A DNA stretch of 64,000 bases from Mesorhizobium sp. B2-3-4 (lineage in GTDB: Bacteria > Pseudomonadota > Alphaproteobacteria > Rhizobiales > Rhizobiaceae), in NCBI RefSeq assembly GCF_006442315.1, contig NZ_VFVY01000001.1, positions 248,001 through 312,000 of the forward strand, written 5' to 3'. Under the pieces are notes generated by a model. That model was not told the DNA's origin. It did no database searches and saw only the letters and a program-made list of their open reading frames with translations. Positions 1-9,120 of the stretch are shown piece after piece (positions within the stretch are counted from its first letter, which is position 1; each line of letters begins with the position of its first letter). A program made the position numbers and the translations under genes.

Positions 1-1872
1 GATGCGGAAACAGTGGCATCCTACCGCGTCATTGCCGATCACCTGCGCTCCTCCTCCTTCCTGGTTGCCGACGGCGTGCTGCCGTCGAGCGAGGGCCGCG
101 GCTATGTGCTGCGACGCATCATGCGCCGCGCCATGCGCCACGCGCAGTTGCTCGGCGCGAACGAGCCGCTGATGTGGAAGCTGGTGCCGGCGCTGGTGCG
201 CGAGATGGGCCAGGCCTATCCCGAACTGCTGCGCGGCGAGCAGTTGATATCAGAGACCCTGAAGCTCGAGGAGACGCGCTTCCGCAAGACGCTGGTGCGC
301 GGCCTCGGCCTGCTTTCGGAGGCAACGGAGACGCTGCACGCGGGCGACATGCTGGACGGCGAGACCGCCTTCAAGCTCTACGACACCTATGGCTTCCCGC
401 TCGACCTGACGCAGGACGCGCTGCGCGAGCGCAACATCTCGGTCGATCTTGCTGGCTTCACCAATGCAATGGAGCAGCAGAAGGCCGAGGCGCGCAAGCA
501 CTGGGCTGGGTCCGGCGAGGCCGCCACCGAGACGGTATGGTTCTCCGTGCGCGAAAAGACCGGCGCCACTGAATTCCTCGGCTACGAGACTGAAGCGGCG
601 GAAGGCCTCATCCAAACGCTGGTCAAGGACGGCAAGACCGTCGACAGCGCCGGCAAGGGCGACGCGGTCGCGGTGGTCGTCAACCAGACGCCGTTCTATG
701 GCGAGTCCGGCGGCCAGATGGGCGATACAGGCGTCATCTCGGGCGAAGGCTTCTCGATCGAGATTTCAGATACGCAGAAGAAGGCCGACGGGCTGTTCGT
801 GCATCTGGGCAAAGTGGCGAGCGGCACGGTCAAGACGGGCGCCGCAGTCGAGCTCAAGGTCGATCATAACAGGCGCACCAGACTGCGGGCGAACCACTCC
901 GCCACGCATCTGATCCACGAGGCGCTGCGCGAGGTGCTGGGCACCCATGTCGCGCAGAAAGGCTCGCTGGTCGCGCCCGAGCGTCTGCGCTTCGATATCT
1001 CGCACAACAAGCCGATTTCGGCGGAAGAGCTCGAGGAGGTCGAGCGCATGGCGAACGAGATCGTCGTCCAGAACAGCCCGGTGACGACGCGCCTGATGTC
1101 GGTCGACGATGCCATCGCCGAGGGCGCCATGGCCCTGTTCGGCGAGAAGTATGGCGACGAGGTGCGTGTCGTGTCGATGGGCACGGGCCTGCATGGCGCC
1201 AAGGCTAACCGGCCTTACTCGGTCGAACTCTGCGGCGGCACCCATGTCCGGGCGACCGGCGATATCGGCCTGGTCCGCGTCGTGTCCGACAGCGCGGTCG
1301 CCGCTGGCGTGCGCCGTATCGAGGCGCTGACCGGCGAAGCCGCACGCAAATATCTCGACGAACAGGACAGGCGACTGAAGGCGGCGGCAGCCGTGCTGAA
1401 AATCTCGCCCGCCGACGTGCCGGCGCGTGTCGAGGCTTTGCTCGAAGAGCGCAAGAAGCTCGAAAAGGATCTGAGCGAGGCACGCAAGAAGCTTGCGCTG
1501 GGCGGCGGCTCGGCAGCGGGTGCCGCGTCGGAGAATGAGACGGTCGCGGGCGTCGGCTTCCTCGGCAAGTCGGTTTCCGGCGTCTCGCCCAAGGATCTGA
1601 AGCCGCTGGCAGACGCCGGCAAGACCTCGCTTGGTTCCGGCGTCGTCGTTTTCGTGGGCGCCGGCGAGGACAACAAGGCGAGCGTCGTCGTCGCCGTCAC
1701 CGACGACCTGGTCGGCCGCTTCAGCGCTGTGGACCTGGTGCGCGTCGCCTCCGCCGCCTTGGGCGGGCAGGGCGGTGGCGGGCGGCCTGACATGGCCCAG
1801 GCCGGTGGCCCCGATGCCTCGAAGGCCAACGACGCGATCGCGGCTGTGAAGGCGGCACTCGAAGCCGCCTGA
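1..1872 (+). CDS. alaS: Alanyl-tRNA synthetase, 3' part (5' end outside window)
   Basis: This is the C-terminal part of alanyl-tRNA synthetase, which charges tRNA-Ala and hydrolyses mischarged Ser/Gly. The reading frame is open from base 1, so the gene begins upstream; about 620 codons are present where the family usually has about 880, so most of the aminoacylation core is missing. Visible are the editing-domain metal motif HSATH (about nt 895-909), its partner CGGTH (about nt 1231-1245), a charged coiled-coil stretch (nt 1430-1500) and a Gly-rich DHHA1 C-terminal domain ending in [16 protein letters not shown]. It is cytoplasmic and essential. Truncation is by the window edge, not decay. 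Confidence 0.97.
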   Translation, partial: DAETVASYRVIADHLRSSSFLVADGVLPSSEGRGYVLRRIMRRAMRHAQLLGANEPLMWKLVPALVREMGQAYPELLRGEQLISETLKLEETRFRKTLVRGLGLLSEATETLHAGDMLDGETAFKLYDTYGFPLDLTQDALRERNISVDLAGFTNAMEQQKAEARKHWAGSGEAATETVWFSVREKTGATEFLGYETEAAEGLIQTLVKDGKTVDSAGKGDAVAVVVNQTPFYGESGGQMGDTGVISGEGFSIEISDTQKKADGLFVHLGKVASGTVKTGAAVELKVDHNRRTRLRANHSATHLIHEALREVLGTHVAQKGSLVAPERLRFDISHNKPISAEELEEVERMANEIVVQNSPVTTRLMSVDDAIAEGAMALFGEKYGDEVRVVSMGTGLHGAKANRPYSVELCGGTHVRATGDIGLVRVVSDSAVAAGVRRIEALTGEAARKYLDEQDRRLKAAAAVLKISPADVPARVEALLEERKKLEKDLSEARKKLALGGGSAAGAASENETVAGVGFLGKSVSGVSPKDLKPLADAGKTSLGSGVVVFVGAGEDNKASVVVAVTDDLVGRFSAVDLVRVASAALGGQGGGGRPDMAQAGGPDASKANDAIAAVKAALEAA

Positions 1873-1882
1873 AAGCCGCGAC

Positions 1883-3178
1883 ATGAAAATTCTCGTCCTC
1901 GGCGGCTATGGTTTGATCGGGGACGCCATCATTGGCCGTTTGCTTCGCGACGGCCATCTGGTGACCGGCCTCGGCCGCGATGTCGGGGAGGCCGGGCGGC
2001 GCCGGCCATCGGTTCGCTGGATCGCGGCGGACATGTCGAAAATGCTCGCCGCTGAAGACTGGTTGCCGCTGGTCACGGGCATGGACGCGGTGGTCAATGC
2101 GGCGGGCGCCTTGCAGGACGGCCCGCGCGACCGCCTCGACGCCGTTCACCGGGGCTCGGTGGTGGCACTCGTCGCGGCCTGCGAACGGACCGATGTGCGC
2201 CGCTTTGCGCAGATTTCCGCCATCGGCGCCGATCTCGCTTCGGCAAATCCTTTCTTCAGCAGCAAGGCGCAAGGCGATAAGGCCGTCACAGGCTCCTCGC
2301 TCGACTGGACGATCCTGCGGCCCGGCCTGGTGCTCGCGCCCGCCGCCTATGGCGGGACGGCACTTCTGCGCGCACTTGCGGCATTTCCCGGTTTTATCCC
2401 CGCCGTCATGCCGCACCAGCCGATCCAGACCGTTTCGGTCGCCGACGTCGCCGAAGCGGTGTCGCGCGCGGTCGCCGGATCGCTGCCGCCCCGGCTTGCC
2501 GCCGATCTCGTCGAAGCCAATGCCAGACCGCTCGCCGATGTTCTGCTGGCCCTGCGTGCGTGGCTTGGTCTGCCGCCGGCCAGAGTGGTGCCGATGCCCG
2601 CCATTCTCGGCCGGCTTGCGGGCGCCGGTGCCGATATGCTTGGCATGCTCGGCTGGCGGTCCCCGCTACGTAGCGCAGCCCTTGCCGCCGTGGCACGCGG
2701 CGTGACAGGCAATGCCACGGCCTGGAACCAGGTTTGCGACCGTCCGCTTCAGCCTCTGGAAGCAACGTTGGCCGACATGCCCGCAAATGTCCAGGAACGA
2801 TGGTTCGCCCGCCTCTGGCTGGCGAAGCCCGTCATCTTCGCTTGCCTGTCCCTGTTCTGGCTTGTTTCAGGCATCATCGGCCTGATCCGGCAAGAAGCGG
2901 CGGCGGATGTACTTGTTTCGCACGACGTGTCGGCAGGCTTCGCTCATATCTCGATTCTTGCCGGCAGTTTGGCGGATATCTTGGTTGGCGTGGCTGTCGT
3001 GATCCGCTCCCTGGCCCGGCGCGCGCTGCTGGCGATGATCGCGATCACGCTGTCCTATCTGGTGGCGGCGACGCTTCTTGTCCCGGGCCTGTGGCTCGAT
3101 CCTCTGGGGGCAATGGTCAAGACGATCCCCGCGCTTTGCCTGGTGCTGGTGGCGCTGGCGGTGCTCGACGAGCGATGA
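1883..3178 (+). CDS. SDR-family NAD(P)-binding protein with DoxX-like membrane C-terminus
   Basis: The N-terminus has an atypical-SDR Rossmann motif GGYGLIG (residues 7-13), and the first 290 residues resemble NAD-dependent epimerase/dehydratase proteins (NmrA/complex-I-assembly type). The last 120 residues contain about four hydrophobic segments, the arrangement known as SDR plus DoxX-like. No Tyr-x3-Lys catalytic pair is obvious, so a binding or redox-sensing role is as likely as catalysis; the substrate is unknown. It starts 10 nt after alaS and its TGA overlaps the ATG of the next membrane-protein gene, so the two are translationally coupled. Confidence 0.8.
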   Translation: MKILVLGGYGLIGDAIIGRLLRDGHLVTGLGRDVGEAGRRRPSVRWIAADMSKMLAAEDWLPLVTGMDAVVNAAGALQDGPRDRLDAVHRGSVVALVAACERTDVRRFAQISAIGADLASANPFFSSKAQGDKAVTGSSLDWTILRPGLVLAPAAYGGTALLRALAAFPGFIPAVMPHQPIQTVSVADVAEAVSRAVAGSLPPRLAADLVEANARPLADVLLALRAWLGLPPARVVPMPAILGRLAGAGADMLGMLGWRSPLRSAALAAVARGVTGNATAWNQVCDRPLQPLEATLADMPANVQERWFARLWLAKPVIFACLSLFWLVSGIIGLIRQEAAADVLVSHDVSAGFAHISILAGSLADILVGVAVVIRSLARRALLAMIAITLSYLVAATLLVPGLWLDPLGAMVKTIPALCLVLVALAVLDER

Positions 3179-3654
3179 GCTTCTGGGCCGACATACTACG
3201 CTGGGCGCATATCATCGGCGCCACAGTGCTGTTCGGCACCGGCGCGGGCATTGCCTTCTTTATGCTGATGGCGCAGCGCACCGGCCGTGCCGACCTCGTC
3301 GCCCATGTCGCCGGCACGGTCGTCATCGCCGACACGATTTTTACGGCGACCGCCGTCGTCGTGCAGCCGATCACCGGCGTGTTGCTGGCGCGGGCAGTGG
3401 GCTGGCCGCTCTCCGAAGGCTGGATCGTGTTGTCCTTGTTGCTTTATGTCGTGACCGGCCTGTGCTGGCTGCCGGTGGTCTGGATTCAGATTCGCATCCG
3501 CAATCTCGCGCGGCAGGCGGCCATCGAAAACGCGCCGCTGCCGGCCGAAGAGCAGCGCCTGTTCCGCATTTGGTTTGCTTGCGGCTTCCCGGCTTTCGCC
3601 GCCGTGCTTGCCATTCTCTGGCTGATGGTCACCAGGCCTGAGGTAGGGTTTTAG
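3175..3654 (+). CDS. DUF2269-like integral membrane protein
   Basis: A 159-residue protein with four predicted transmembrane segments, beginning with a short WADILRWAHIIGA segment that carries the conserved His seen in DUF2269 (predicted integral membrane) proteins. It starts at the ATG in an ATGA overlap with the preceding SDR/DoxX gene, which fixes the start and implies coexpression. The reading frame extends far upstream but those codons lie inside the previous gene. Function is unknown; the pair probably forms a small membrane redox module, which is inference from adjacency only. Confidence 0.75.
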   Translation: MSFWADILRWAHIIGATVLFGTGAGIAFFMLMAQRTGRADLVAHVAGTVVIADTIFTATAVVVQPITGVLLARAVGWPLSEGWIVLSLLLYVVTGLCWLPVVWIQIRIRNLARQAAIENAPLPAEEQRLFRIWFACGFPAFAAVLAILWLMVTRPEVGF

Positions 3655-3690
3655 CCCATCGCCTTCCGCCGAGCTCGTCTGGCGGGCTGC

Positions 3691-4317
3691 TCAATCTGCC
3701 TTTTCGGTTTTGGCGAAGCTCACTCGAGCCGCGATGCGGCCCCACCAGGCGTGGATCTCGGCAAATTGGGCCAGGCGCTTCTGGCCTTCAGCGACTTTCA
3801 AGAAATAGCCGATGATCGGTGCGGCGTGCAGGTCGGCCAACGTCAGCTGGTCGCCCAGCAACCACGGTCCTGGCGCCTTTAGTGAAGTGAGCACCCTGAG
3901 CACCGTCTCCGCTTGGCTCAGCCCGCCGGCGATCAGCGCCTCGTCCGGCTCGGCCTTTTCCAGCCGCTCGACCGCAACGTCCCACACCATGGCGCGATAG
4001 CCATAGGCGTCGAGCATGCCTGTCATCTGGCCCATCCTGGCGCGGCCGCGCGCGTCAGCGGGCTGCAGCGCCGGGCCGTCGAAGGCTTCGTCGACATAGC
4101 GCGCGATCGCATTCGTCTCGAAGAGGCGGAAACCGTCATGCTCGAAGGCCGGGATACGGCCGAAAGGATGACGTTCGAGATACCAGGCCGGGATGCCGTC
4201 GGCGGCGAAGATGTCGAGCGGCACCAGTTCGTAATCGATGCCTTTCTCCTCCAGCGCCATCCGCGCGATGCGCACGTAAACGCTGTAATCCGCGCCGTAG
4301 AGGATTGGCTTGGTCAT
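3691..4317 (-). CDS. Glutathione S-transferase family protein
   Basis: This 208-residue protein has the two-domain GST layout: an N-terminal thioredoxin-like domain (about residues 1-80, opening KPILYGADYSVYVRIARMAL, with the RIPAFEHDGFRLFET cis-Pro and Glu-Thr glutathione-binding loop at about 54-68) and an all-helical C-terminal domain (about 90-205). The active-site region has Ser/Tyr (DYSVY) rather than Cys. It is cytoplasmic and would conjugate or reduce using glutathione; the substrate cannot be told. It lies downstream of icd on the same strand, behind an intrinsic terminator, so it is probably transcribed on its own. Confidence 0.88.
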   Translation of the reverse strand: MTKPILYGADYSVYVRIARMALEEKGIDYELVPLDIFAADGIPAWYLERHPFGRIPAFEHDGFRLFETNAIARYVDEAFDGPALQPADARGRARMGQMTGMLDAYGYRAMVWDVAVERLEKAEPDEALIAGGLSQAETVLRVLTSLKAPGPWLLGDQLTLADLHAAPIIGYFLKVAEGQKRLAQFAEIHAWWGRIAARVSFAKTEKAD

Positions 4318-4351
4318 GCCGTCAGCCCTTCGTTTTACCGGCCCAAACGAA

Positions 4352-4375
4352 CGAAGGCTCCTTTCGGAGCCTTCG
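4352..4375 (-). terminator. Intrinsic terminator after icd
   Basis: Perfect 10-bp inverted repeat CGAAGGCTCC/GGAGCCTTCG with a 4-nt loop, lying 15 nt beyond the icd stop codon. Read on the minus strand it is followed by TTCGTTTG, a weak T-rich tail. Confidence 0.65.
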
Positions 4376-4389
4376 CCATGTGGAAATCC

Positions 4390-5601
4390 TTACCCCATCA
4401 CCTTCTGCAAATTCTCGTCGATCTTGTCGAGGAAGCCGGTGGTCGACAGCCAGGGCTGGTCGGGGCCGATCAACAGCGACAGGTCCTTGGTCATGAAGCC
4501 CGACTCGACGGTCTGGATGCAGACTTTCTCCAGTGTCTCGGAGAAGCGCTTCAGTTCGGCATTGTCGTCGAGCTTGGCGCGGTGGGCGAGGCCACGCGTC
4601 CAGGCGAAGATCGAGGCGATCGAATTGGTCGAGGTTTCCTCGCCCTTCTGGTGCTGGCGGTAGTGCCGGGTGACGGTGCCGTGCGCGGCTTCCGCTTCCA
4701 CCGTCTTGCCGTCCGGCGTCATCAGCACCGAGGTCATCAGGCCGAGCGAGCCAAAACCTTGCGCCACCGTGTCGGACTGCACGTCGCCGTCATAGTTCTT
4801 GCAGGCCCAGACATAGCCGCCCGACCATTTCAGGCTCGACGCCACCATGTCGTCGATCAGGCGGTGTTCGTACCAAAGCTTCTTCGATTTGAACTCGGCC
4901 TCGAATTCTTGCTCGTAGACTTCCTGGAAGATGTCTTTGAAGCGGCCGTCATAGGCCTTGAGGATGGTGTTCTTGGTCGACAGATAGACCGGGTAGTTGC
5001 GCAGCAGGCCGTAATTCAGCGAGGCGCGGGCGAATTCGCGGATCGACTCGTCGAGATTGTACATGGCCATGGCGACGCCGGAGCCCGGCGCGTCGAACAC
5101 GTCGTGCTCGATCACCTGGCCGTCCTCGCCGACGAACTTGATCGTCAGCTTGCCCTTTCCGGGGAAGCGGAAGTCGGTGGCGCGGTACTGGTCGCCGAAG
5201 GCGTGACGGCCGACGATGATCGGCTTGGTCCAGCCCGGAACCAGCCGCGGCACGTTCTTCATGATGATCGGTTCGCGGAAGATGGTGCCGCCGAGGATGT
5301 TGCGGATGGTGCCGTTCGGCGACTTCCACATCTTCTTCAGCTTGAATTCCTCGACGCGCTGTTCGTCGGGGGTGATCGTCGCGCATTTCACGCCGACGCC
5401 CCATTTCTTGATGGCATTGGCCGAATCGATCGTCACCTGGTCGTTGGTGGCGTCGCGGTGCTCGACGCCGAGGTCGTAATATTCGAGCTTCAGGTCGAGA
5501 TAAGGGTGGATCAGCTTGTCCTTGATGAACTGCCAGATGATGCGGGTCATCTCGTCGCCGTCGAGTTCGACGACCGGATTTTCGACTTTGATTTTTGGCA
5601 C
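4390..5601 (-). CDS. icd: NADP-dependent isocitrate dehydrogenase
   Basis: This 403-residue protein converts isocitrate to 2-oxoglutarate and CO2 with NADP+ in the TCA cycle. It matches the eukaryotic-type homodimeric NADP-IDH subfamily used by rhizobia. Visible are the N-terminal [14 protein letters not shown], the substrate loop [19 protein letters not shown] (about residues 94-112), the metal-binding [10 protein letters not shown] (about 245) with YDGDVQSD, and the coenzyme motif [12 protein letters not shown] (about 306-317). Length is normal. The start codon is GTG, 5 nt downstream of an AAGGCTTCCCCT leader. It is monocistronic: a hairpin terminator follows and the AT-rich islet begins upstream. 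Confidence 0.97.
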   Translation of the reverse strand: MPKIKVENPVVELDGDEMTRIIWQFIKDKLIHPYLDLKLEYYDLGVEHRDATNDQVTIDSANAIKKWGVGVKCATITPDEQRVEEFKLKKMWKSPNGTIRNILGGTIFREPIIMKNVPRLVPGWTKPIIVGRHAFGDQYRATDFRFPGKGKLTIKFVGEDGQVIEHDVFDAPGSGVAMAMYNLDESIREFARASLNYGLLRNYPVYLSTKNTILKAYDGRFKDIFQEVYEQEFEAEFKSKKLWYEHRLIDDMVASSLKWSGGYVWACKNYDGDVQSDTVAQGFGSLGLMTSVLMTPDGKTVEAEAAHGTVTRHYRQHQKGEETSTNSIASIFAWTRGLAHRAKLDDNAELKRFSETLEKVCIQTVESGFMTKDLSLLIGPDQPWLSTTGFLDKIDENLQKVMG

Positions 5602-5771
5602 AGGGGAAGCCTTTCGCTACTACGGGAAGCAGGTGAGATATCGGCCCTATAGCAAAGGCAATGGCCGGACGCCAAGGGTTCACCGAAGGCTTGTTGTCAC
5701 CTGTCCTCTCCTACTGTGGCGCTTTTCGACCGGTTGAAACAGGGTTCGCCGTGCTTGTACAGCGGTCGATA

Positions 5772-6353
5772 TCACGGTGTTCGTAGCGAGGCTAAATATT
5801 CTTCTTCAAAAGCCAGCGTATCCCGTCGACGCTCCGTCATCCGCCGAGCAGGGACGCCGGCATAGTTCGTCCAGGCTTTCATCGGCCTGCTGATACGAGA
5901 CATGGCTCCCAGTATCGACCCTTCATCGAATCGAGCTCCGGGGAGGACCATGCTCCCATGGCCAACGCCTGAATGCCGGCCAAAGATGATCGATGCCGAG
6001 CGGGCGCCTCCACCTGGGACGGTAGGATGGCTCAATGTCCTCCCGCTCGTATCCTCGTTTGATGTGTATATGCCCACGTAGTGAGATATGTTGACGAAAT
6101 CTCCCAGTCGTATCTCACCTGCTCCTGCCAATACTGAGTGGCTGCCAATGTGAACGTTGTTCCCGAACTCCACCCCGCCCCGATTAGAAATGACCACGAA
6201 TGGATCGATCCTCACCCGTGAGCCAATAGATATCCGAGAGCAATTGACAATAACAGCCGTGCTGTGGATCAGAACGTCATGACCAATTTTCGAAAATCCC
6301 AAACTTTCTAATTGTTCTCGTGTGAGAAAATCACTGTTCAGCCCAAAAGCCAT
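5772..6353 (-). CDS. Hexapeptide-repeat acyltransferase (surface glycan O-acetylation type)
   Basis: This 193-residue protein is built of left-handed beta-helix hexapeptide repeats (IVNCSRISIGSRVRID, VEFGNNVHIGSHSV, IRLGDFVNIS and similar, about residues 32-105), with HSGVGHGSMVLPGARFDEGSILGA and the terminal YAGVPARRM typical of WbbJ/NodL-type O-acetyltransferases. The His of ISHYVG or RHSGVGHG is the likely catalytic base. It would transfer an acetyl group to a sugar; the acceptor is unknown. It is the last gene of a minus-strand glycan run, 12 nt after the glycosyltransferase stop, in the AT-rich islet. Similarity to nod-gene acetyltransferases is family-level only. Confidence 0.82.
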   Translation of the reverse strand: MAFGLNSDFLTREQLESLGFSKIGHDVLIHSTAVIVNCSRISIGSRVRIDPFVVISNRGGVEFGNNVHIGSHSVLAGAGEIRLGDFVNISHYVGIYTSNEDTSGRTLSHPTVPGGGARSASIIFGRHSGVGHGSMVLPGARFDEGSILGAMSRISRPMKAWTNYAGVPARRMTERRRDTLAFEEEYLASLRTP

Positions 6354-6365
6354 CTCAAGCTCTAT

Positions 6366-7381
6366 CTAAATGTTTCTGTTAGATTCCCGGTATTCGCGAA
6401 CGAGGTTTTGCCAAGCAATATTCGCAGGATTATGTAGATCTCGCTCAAGCATTTCATCGATGAGAGTGGGCTGTAGTTCGTTGCGATTGATTTCGTCGGT
6501 CCGAAGGAAATGTAGAACACGAATTTTGTCTGCCGTTATCTTGTTCGCGTTGAGATGCGCGAGGTCGTTGGCTGCGTTGTACTCTGCAGGCAGTACGCCA
6601 ATGATGCATCCTGTTTGATATGCGGCTATTGTAAGCGCAATCTGACATTTAAACTATCGCCGATAGCGTGTGCCAGGCTACGCATGGTCGCCCATATCTC
6701 GGTTGCTAGAACATCTAGGGCCTTTGGATTCATGGCTACGAACCCCAGATTGAAATAGGGCGGCGAGATTGGAAGGCGGTGATCGGGGTCGATTGAATAA
6801 CGATAAGTTTTGGCCGGCCAAGGCAAACTGAATATCCGGAACAGGGCTGGCCAAAAATCAGCGCTATTCGGTTGGGGGACAATAGGGTTAGCGCCAAGAC
6901 CCGGCGGAAAATGCGCCATATGTCCTTTTACTGTAGGTGCGTACGAAGTAAATTCATCCACAAGGGGGTTGATGTCACGAAGTAATACGGTGTCAGCATC
7001 GCAATGTACAATGACATCCGCAGTGGCCGGCGTACAGAAACGCCAGATTGCTGTTCCGGCCCAGTGGAAATCCGCAAAAACATCGTCGGGTGTTCTCTCC
7101 CAATTGATGTTGAAATTCTCGCTCCATCGGTTTTCACGCCGCACAGCATCAAGATCGCATCGGTCGCCCACCGTGATCGACAGGCGGGCATCGCGATACC
7201 TGCGATCGGATAAGCGCCGGAGTGCAAAATTGAAGAACCGTACTTGGGAGAAGAAAATCTGTGTCGGCGAGATCGGTATTCTGAATTCAACCGTTCTTGG
7301 GGCCTTTGACCTGTCGACATGCAAATCGCGGACATGGCTGCCGGCTGAGGGATCAATCAAGTGCGACATCGAGTGCCTCAA
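6366..7381 (-). CDS. Glycosyltransferase-like protein interrupted by a -1 frameshift (possible pseudogene or recoded gene)
   Basis: The first frame encodes about 250 residues with a nucleotide-sugar transferase look: VIVHCDADTVLL carries a DxD-type metal motif and PYFNLGFVAMNP is a typical acceptor-site strand. It then meets TAG at 6626-6628. The -1 frame stays open from there to TAG at 6366-6368 and reads as plausible coding sequence (QIALTIAAYQTG, IIGVLPAEYNAANDL, LHFLRTDEINRNE), so together they give about 338 residues, a normal enzyme length. The switch falls exactly on TTTAAAT (6647-6653), in phase as T TTA AAT. The start may be ATG 7381 or 7369; both overlap the aminotransferase end. 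Whether this is recoding, decay or a sequence error is unresolved. Confidence 0.7.
6647..6653 (-). other. TTTAAAT slippery heptamer at frameshift
   Basis: On the minus strand the sequence TTTAAAT is in the X XXY YYZ phase relative to the upstream glycosyltransferase frame, the classical shape of a -1 slippage site. A -1 slip here enters the open downstream frame directly. The zero-frame stop codon is 18 nt further on. No obvious strong stimulatory hairpin was identified by eye. Confidence 0.45.
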
Positions 7382-8471
7382 ACACGATTTTCATGACCAA
7401 GTCTGCATCCGGTTCAGCGGAACGAACTGGCAGCGCGCACATCCTGTCGGCGAGATCTTCGGCAACTCTGCATGGGTTGAAAATATGCGTTGAAGGCCAG
7501 GAGGAAAGACTGGGGCGATAGTAGCGGCGGATCTCAAGGCCTCCCTTTGCCGCTGCCGCTACAAAGCGCTCTGCGATCTGCGGGGTCGGCATCAGGATAG
7601 GAAAGAGCTGCCAGGACGCCGCCTCCGGATTCAAGGGATGGCGGAGGTTGGAATAGGTTGCGAGTCTAGTCAGATAGCGGCGCACATAAGCCTGGCGCTG
7701 ACGAACGATTTTATCGAAACGAGCGAGTTGTGCGAGGCCGACGGCGGCATGCAACTCGGACATCTTTCCATTGAGCCCCCAGAAGGGACCGCGCGCGCTT
7801 TGGTAAGATGCAAGGCCAAAATTAAGTGCGGCCCTCAGCGGCGTATCAGCTTCTAGATTCGCGAAGATGGCGCCACCTTCTCCAATCGCGAAGGGTTTGG
7901 TCGCATGCATCGAGAAAACTTCGAAAATATTCCTACCATTCCCGTGAAGCGTGCGGGGGCCGCCAAGGCCCGATGCGTTATCGATGATGACTGCGGCCCC
8001 GTGCTCTCCGCACACAGCTATTTCCTTTGTCCAATCGCGTGCAATTCCGAACGGAGTCACCAACATGACGGCACGGGCGCCTGTCTCGGTCAGTGCCTGG
8101 CCGAGGAGATGACTGTCTATCACCCAACTTTCGGGATCGACGTCGACGACGATGGGCGTCATTCCCGCTGCTCGTATTGCTCCCAGCGATGCAGCAAACG
8201 TAAACGCCGGGACCAGAACTGCACCGCTAACATCAGCTGCCAGCAACGCCGCCGACAAGCCGGTCGTTGCGCTTGAGCAAGACACACAGCACTCAGAAGG
8301 GCTGCCGAAGGCATCCAGTAAACGGAGTTCTAGTCGACGCACAAGGGGGCCGAAATTGGAGTACCAGCCATTCGCCGTCATCTCATCGAGCAGCGCCGAA
8401 TACTCCGACGGAGCGGGTAGATTTGGAACAACGGCGCGATGCCGAAAGGGCGATTTGAGTTTGATCGTCAT
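7353..8471 (-). CDS. DegT/DnrJ/EryC1/StrS family sugar aminotransferase
   Basis: This 372-residue PLP enzyme resembles the family that transaminates keto-sugars in nucleotide-sugar pathways for LPS, capsule or glycan synthesis. Seen are the N-terminal NGWYSNFGPLVRRLE, the Ser/Ala-rich cofactor loop CVSCSSATTGLSAALLA, the PLP aspartate region VIIDNASGLGG (unusually Asn where Asp-Ala is usual) and the Schiff-base Lys in FSMHATKPFAIGEGGAIF. It overlaps the upstream remnant by ATGA and the downstream glycosyltransferase by up to 29 nt, so the run was an operon. It probably makes an amino sugar that the following transferase and acetyltransferase use; this is inference. Confidence 0.88.
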   Translation of the reverse strand: MTIKLKSPFRHRAVVPNLPAPSEYSALLDEMTANGWYSNFGPLVRRLELRLLDAFGSPSECCVSCSSATTGLSAALLAADVSGAVLVPAFTFAASLGAIRAAGMTPIVVDVDPESWVIDSHLLGQALTETGARAVMLVTPFGIARDWTKEIAVCGEHGAAVIIDNASGLGGPRTLHGNGRNIFEVFSMHATKPFAIGEGGAIFANLEADTPLRAALNFGLASYQSARGPFWGLNGKMSELHAAVGLAQLARFDKIVRQRQAYVRRYLTRLATYSNLRHPLNPEAASWQLFPILMPTPQIAERFVAAAAKGGLEIRRYYRPSLSSWPSTHIFNPCRVAEDLADRMCALPVRSAEPDADLVMKIVFEALDVALD

Positions 8472-8872
8472 GTGGCGCGCAGGTGATCGGCACCTTCAGT
8501 CAGCTGATCCAAAGCAGTTCCATCTGCAGGCCGGCAATTGATCCATAGTGCACGGGCAAAGATCACTGGTTCGCCCAGGTCAGTGGTCCGATTCCACCAT
8601 TCGCGTGCCCTCATACCGGCCATCAAAGCGAAATTGGAACCGTGAGGACCAATCGCGATCCTATGACTTTCCGAAATGTGTCGAGTTGAAACAGGGTCAC
8701 GCGCAACGCCAGGCTATTGCTTGATGCATATCGTTGTCGCGACACCGATGCCACTCTTGCGCGTACGCATTAGTGGAACCTCGAGTTTGACATTTGCGCT
8801 ACGATCTATGTCGACTGAGATGCAAATGTCAAACTCGTTTCCACAGGGTTGCGGCGTCTGAAGGCCTTCAAG
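8468..8872 (-). pseudogene. Remnant of a coding gene with an in-frame amber codon (tentatively Wzt-C-like carbohydrate-binding domain)
   Basis: Minus-strand translation gives a coherent protein that ends in an ATGA overlap with the aminotransferase start: NEFDICISVDIDRSANVKLE, then MRTRKSGIGVATTICIKQ, TAG (8714-8716), then ARDPVSTRHISESHRIAIG, PHGSNFALMAGMRAREWWNR and RPADGTALDQLTEGADHLRA. No start codon suits the 5' end and TAA (8873-8875) precedes it, so both an N-terminus and a nonsense-free frame are missing. The alternating beta-strand pattern and the WW-N-R-T end recall the C-terminal domain of Wzt polysaccharide exporters, but this is a guess by eye. It could equally be another glycan protein. 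Confidence 0.5.
8782..8837. repeat. Perfect 16-bp inverted repeat
   Basis: CGAGTTTGACATTTGC (8782-8797) is repeated in perfect inverted orientation as GCAAATGTCAAACTCG (8822-8837), with a 24-nt spacer. It lies inside the gene remnant, where the arms encode EFDIC and ANVKLE. It might form an RNA hairpin or be a scar of a rearrangement. Confidence 0.75.
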
Positions 8873-9120
8873 TTAAACAAGGTGAGGCACCGCGATTTAG
8901 CCTGTTGCTCGATGGCTGTCGTTGTCGCAAGTCGAGGTAACTTTTGCGCGACATCCTCGCGCTATTGCATATCATGGCGACAAGATTGCGGTTTCCCTAT
9001 CCGATAGTCATTCACTTTCCATCGCATCATGTTGCCTTCGATTTCAATAACGACATCTTCCCGCCGGACCGCTTGGCGTATCAAACTAAAAGCCCGGCGA
9101 AGAAGACCACCCCGAATCGT
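8873..9120. other. Stretch without a confident gene, AT-rich islet
   Basis: Short open stretches exist on both strands but none has a ribosome-binding site and recognisable protein character. One minus-strand stretch (about 8955-9110) reads like a degraded coding fragment containing REDVVIEIEGNMMRWKVNDY. Nothing else is supported. Confidence 0.3.

Noticed and set aside
3913..5652. A 579-codon plus-strand open frame opposite icd
   Set aside because: It is the antisense shadow of a GC-rich conserved gene, with no ribosome site and low-complexity translation.
6454..6648. The third reading frame (64 codons) at the glycosyltransferase end
   Set aside because: Its translation is Arg/Ser/Gln-rich and unrelated; the -1 frame gives the plausible continuation.
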